From Pseudomonadota bacterium (lineage in GTDB: Bacteria > Desulfobacterota > Desulfovibrionia > Desulfovibrionales > Desulfovibrionaceae): DNA of 8,201 bases. The notes under the pieces are model-generated. The model did no database searches. It saw only the letters and a program-made list of their open reading frames with translations, and was not told the DNA's origin. The DNA is taken from NCBI GenBank assembly GCA_023438245.1, contig JAEXRD010000104.1:1-8201 (forward strand), given 5' to 3'. Positions within the stretch are counted from its first letter, which is position 1. Every line of letters begins with the position of its first letter. The position numbers and the translations under genes are program-made. Positions 6,185 to 8,201 of the stretch are shown here, piece by piece.

Positions 6185-7855
6185 ATGTCTCTCACCGCAT
6201 CGCTGTATCAGGGCATTTCCGGCTTGAACGCCCACTCGGAAAAGATTTCCGTCATCGGCAACAATCTGGCCAACGTCAGCACCGTGGGCTTCAAGGGCGC
6301 AAACATGTACTTTGAAGACCTCATGAGCCAGGACATCAACACCAGCGCGGGCGTGGCCCAGATGGGACGCGGCGTGCGCGTGGCGGCCATCTACACCGAC
6401 TTCGCCCAGGGCAGCTTCGAGACCACCACCGAATCCACGGACGTGGCCATCGGCGGCAGCGGGTTCTTCACCGTGAAGGTCAAGGACAGCGACCGCACCT
6501 ACTACACCCGCGCGGGCAACTTCCGCTTCGACAGCGACGGCTACCTGGTCGATCCCCACGGCTACGTGGTGCAGGGCTGGGCCATGCAGCGCGCGTCCAC
6601 CTCGGCGGCGTCCGCCGGGTCGGCCACCAGCACCACCACGCAGTACTCCATCTCGGGCTCCCCCACCGACATCCGCATCAACAATTTCCAGAGCCCGCCG
6701 GAGGCCACCAGCAAGGTGAGCATGATCACCAACCTGGACCCCAACCAGACCAGCAAGTCCAACGACTCCAACAACCCCTTTTTCTCCATGGTCAGCAACT
6801 GGAGAGGCACGCAGAACCCGCCGCTGGCCAGCGCCAACTACGGCTACAGCAACACCCTCAAGGTGTACGACGAGGTCGGCGCCTCCCACAACCTCACGGT
6901 CTATTACGACCAGGTCACCATGTCCAACGCGGGCAGCGACACCGTGTGGGAATACATGGTCACCTGCACGCCCACGGAGGACGGCCGCCTGCTCTCCGGC
7001 GCCAACGGCCAGACCATGTCCATGGCCAACACCTCGGCCGCGGGCCTGCTCATGGTCGGCACCCTGACTTTCCGCGCCGGCCAGATGGTGGCGCAGAGCG
7101 CCTACGTGCTCAAGAGCAACGGCGGCGGCACCACCGCGAAGAATCTGAGCAACTGGAAGCTGGCCGACTTCTCCACCGCGGGCTACCCGCTGGTCACCCC
7201 CAACTTCCTGAAGGCCTCCAACGCCAGCCTGGCCAACTCGGACAACGCCAACCCCATCGAGATCAACTTCGGCATGCGCGCCACCAACCTGACCAGCAAT
7301 GGCGGCGGCACCTGGTCCGTGGGCTGGAGCCAGGGCAAGGGCGTGCTGGCCAGCAACGCCGCGGCCATCGGCAACAGGGTCAGCAACTCCGGCTGGCTGC
7401 CCAGCTTCAAGACCCCCAGCATCGACGCCCTGGCCACCCAGGCGTACGACACCGGCGGCAGCTCCACCCTGTTCCAAAGCCAGAACGGCTACACGGCGGG
7501 CTACCTGCAGAACATCTCCGTCTCGCGCGACGGCATCGTCACCGGCACCTACTCCAACGGCCAGGTGCTGGAGCTCTACTCGCTGACGCTGACCAGCTTC
7601 ACCAACCAGTGGGGCCTGCGGCGCGAGGGCGGCAACCTGTTCAGCGAAACGCGCGAATCCGGCGCGGCCCTCACCGGCGAGGCCAACAGCGCGGGCAAGG
7701 GCTCGGTGTCCTCCAACAGCCTGGAATCCTCCAACGTGGACATGGGCGCGCAGTTCGTGTCCATGATCACCGCCCAGCGCGGCTTCCAGGCCAACACCAA
7801 GGTCATCACCACGGCGGACAGCCTCCTCGGCGAAATCATCGCCATGAAGCGCTAG
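6185..7855 (+). CDS. flgE: Flagellar hook protein FlgE
   Basis: FlgE polymerises into the hook, the universal joint between the basal body and filament. The 556-residue protein has the full flagellar axial-protein layout. At the N-terminus, MSLTASLYQGISGLNAHSEKISVIGNNLANVSTVGFK matches the conserved rod/hook D0 region. The next domain includes VAIGGSGFFTVK at 87-98 and TRAGNFRFDSDGYLVDPHGYVVQGW at about 108-132. The C-terminus, LESSNVDMGAQFVSMITAQRGFQANTKVITTADSLLGEIIAMKR (513-556), is the partner D0 helix. The variable middle (about 135-440) is Ser/Asn/Thr-rich and surface-exposed in homologues. It accounts for the extra ~150 residues over the enteric protein of ~400. The only cysteine is Cys261. 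There is no signal peptide; export is by the flagellar apparatus. It is the last gene of the operon, with a strong ribosome site, and ends 40 bp before a terminator. The paralogues FlgF and FlgG are unlikely, being about half this length. Confidence 0.95.
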   Translation: MSLTASLYQGISGLNAHSEKISVIGNNLANVSTVGFKGANMYFEDLMSQDINTSAGVAQMGRGVRVAAIYTDFAQGSFETTTESTDVAIGGSGFFTVKVKDSDRTYYTRAGNFRFDSDGYLVDPHGYVVQGWAMQRASTSAASAGSATSTTTQYSISGSPTDIRINNFQSPPEATSKVSMITNLDPNQTSKSNDSNNPFFSMVSNWRGTQNPPLASANYGYSNTLKVYDEVGASHNLTVYYDQVTMSNAGSDTVWEYMVTCTPTEDGRLLSGANGQTMSMANTSAAGLLMVGTLTFRAGQMVAQSAYVLKSNGGGTTAKNLSNWKLADFSTAGYPLVTPNFLKASNASLANSDNANPIEINFGMRATNLTSNGGGTWSVGWSQGKGVLASNAAAIGNRVSNSGWLPSFKTPSIDALATQAYDTGGSSTLFQSQNGYTAGYLQNISVSRDGIVTGTYSNGQVLELYSLTLTSFTNQWGLRREGGNLFSETRESGAALTGEANSAGKGSVSSNSLESSNVDMGAQFVSMITAQRGFQANTKVITTADSLLGEIIAMKR

Positions 7856-7895
7856 CCCCCGTAAGCGATTCGAGAGCTCAAGGTCTCCACCCCCG

Positions 7896-7943
7896 AAAAG
7901 CCCCGCCCGGATGACCGACCGGACGGGGCTTTTATTTTTGTTT
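7896..7943 (+). terminator. Intrinsic terminator of the hook operon
   Basis: AAAAGCCCCG (7896-7905) pairs perfectly with CGGGGCTTTT (7924-7933). After one mismatch an inner CCGG (7907-7910) pairs with CCGG (7919-7922) around an 8-nt loop. The stem runs into ATTTTTGTTT, so a U-rich tract follows directly. It starts 40 bp after the flgE stop and is a textbook rho-independent terminator for rightward transcription. The A-run on the left gives some potential for use in the opposite direction too. Confidence 0.93.
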
Positions 7944-7954
7944 CAAGATGCTGC

Positions 7955-7986
7955 CCAGGCCGGGGGATTGGCGTTCCCCCCCCTGG
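7955..7986. repeat. Imperfect GC-rich inverted repeat
   Basis: CCAGG (7955-7959) pairs with CCTGG (7982-7986), and GGGGGA (7962-7967) pairs with TCCCCC (7975-7980). A small internal loop (CC against C) separates the two stems, and a 7-nt apical loop closes them. No U-run follows. It stands between the operon terminator and the tandem repeat array. It could be a second RNA hairpin or part of the same repetitive element; no function can be assigned from sequence. Confidence 0.55.
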
Positions 7987-7991
7987 CCGCA

Positions 7992-8115
7992 GCCCGGCAT
8001 TCGGGGGCTGCCCGGCGCGGGGGCTGCCCGGTATTCGGGGGCGGGCCGGCGTTCGGGGGCTGCCCGGCGTGCGGGGGCTGCCCGGCGTGCGGGGGCTGCC
8101 CGGCGTTCGGGGGCG
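7992..8115. repeat. Seven tandem copies of an 18-bp GC-rich unit
   Basis: The unit is GCCCGGCGTTCGGGGGCT with small variations. Copies lie at 7992-8009, 8010-8025, 8026-8043, 8044-8061, 8062-8079, 8080-8097 and 8098-8115. Copy 2 is 16 nt, having lost two bases at the variable centre; the others are 18 nt. Copies 5 and 6 are identical. Differences sit mostly at the central positions (CATT, TATT, CGTT, CGTG), while the GCCCGG and CGGGGGC flanks are nearly fixed. Together with a preceding A or T, most units contain the short inverted arms AGCCC/GGGCT, so each could fold as a small hairpin. There are no unrelated spacers, so it is not a CRISPR. The minus strand can be read as an Arg/Ala/Pro hexapeptide repeat, but no start site supports translation. 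It is probably a variable-number tandem repeat in an intergenic region. Confidence 0.85.
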
Positions 8116-8163
8116 GTCTCGAAGCGATGGATTTTGTTCCCTGGCGTGGAAGGATGCGGGCCG

Positions 8164-8201
8164 GGGCCGGGGATAGTACGCATATGGTACAGCCCCGGCC
8201 C
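8164..8201. repeat. Long inverted repeat at the right edge of the window
   Basis: GGGCCGGGG (8164-8172) is perfectly complementary to CCCCGGCCC (8193-8201). Inside, GTAC (8176-8179) can pair with GTAC (8187-8190), leaving a GCATATG loop and a small asymmetric internal loop (ATA against AG). The stem touches the last base, so it may continue beyond the window. It could be a terminator for a convergent gene, an operator, or a repeat element. What follows position 8201 decides which. Confidence 0.55.

Noticed and set aside
6179..7477. Minus-strand open frame opposite flgE
   Set aside because: It is a shadow of flgE, which has conserved N- and C-terminal axial-protein signatures. The antisense product is Gly/Ala/Val/His-rich with no domain.
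7992..8115. CRISPR array
   Set aside because: The repeats are contiguous 18-bp units with no unique spacers, and no cas genes are present.
7932..8183. 83-codon minus-strand ORF with Arg-Ala-Pro hexapeptide repeats
   Set aside because: It has no ribosome site, its start codon lies in a hairpin loop and its stop lies inside the operon terminator. One repeat copy is 16 nt, so the hexapeptide register is not preserved as selection on a protein would demand.

Overview
The window is very GC-rich, with almost no intergenic space inside its main gene cluster. The proteins (a geranylgeranyl-reductase-family flavoprotein, a DUF3391-type HD-GYP phosphodiesterase, and a long Ala/Gln-rich FliK followed by FlgD and a long FlgE) and a sigma-54-like promoter ahead of the flagellar genes suggest a motile, GC-rich Desulfovibrionales-like bacterium (former deltaproteobacteria). 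That assignment is inferred from protein style and gene order; no rRNA or other marker is present.

Layout, left to right. Positions 1-83 hold a cluster of short perfect GC-rich inverted repeats. A minus-strand gene (84-1277) encodes a FAD-dependent oxidoreductase of the geranylgeranyl reductase family. It diverges, across roughly 100 bp, from a plus-strand pair: a HAD-superfamily phosphatase (1382-2131) and, 41 bp later, an HD-GYP protein with all its motifs (2173-3336). A 155-bp gap follows, containing a good candidate sigma-54 promoter (3451-3466). Its predicted start point lies just before a strong Shine-Dalgarno and the ATG of fliK (3492-5360). Then come flgD (24 bp downstream, 5385-6110) and flgE (74 bp downstream, 6185-7855). 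A strong intrinsic terminator at 7896-7943 closes the unit. The last ~258 bases have no convincing gene. They hold an imperfect hairpin, seven tandem copies of an 18-bp GC-rich unit, and a long inverted repeat cut by the window edge.

How the genes fit together. fliK, flgD and flgE form a hook-assembly operon: FlgE is the hook subunit, FlgD the scaffold/cap that lets it polymerise, and FliK the secreted ruler that stops hook growth and switches export to filament substrates. The HD-GYP protein just upstream would break down cyclic di-GMP, the second messenger that usually opposes flagellar motility, so a functional link is plausible, although the sigma-54 site suggests separate transcription. 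The flavoprotein and the HAD phosphatase look like ordinary metabolic neighbours.

No unmistakably new multi-gene system is visible. The points most worth a second look are the sigma-54 promoter, three related helical repeats in the middle of FliK, and the repeat/hairpin array behind the terminator.
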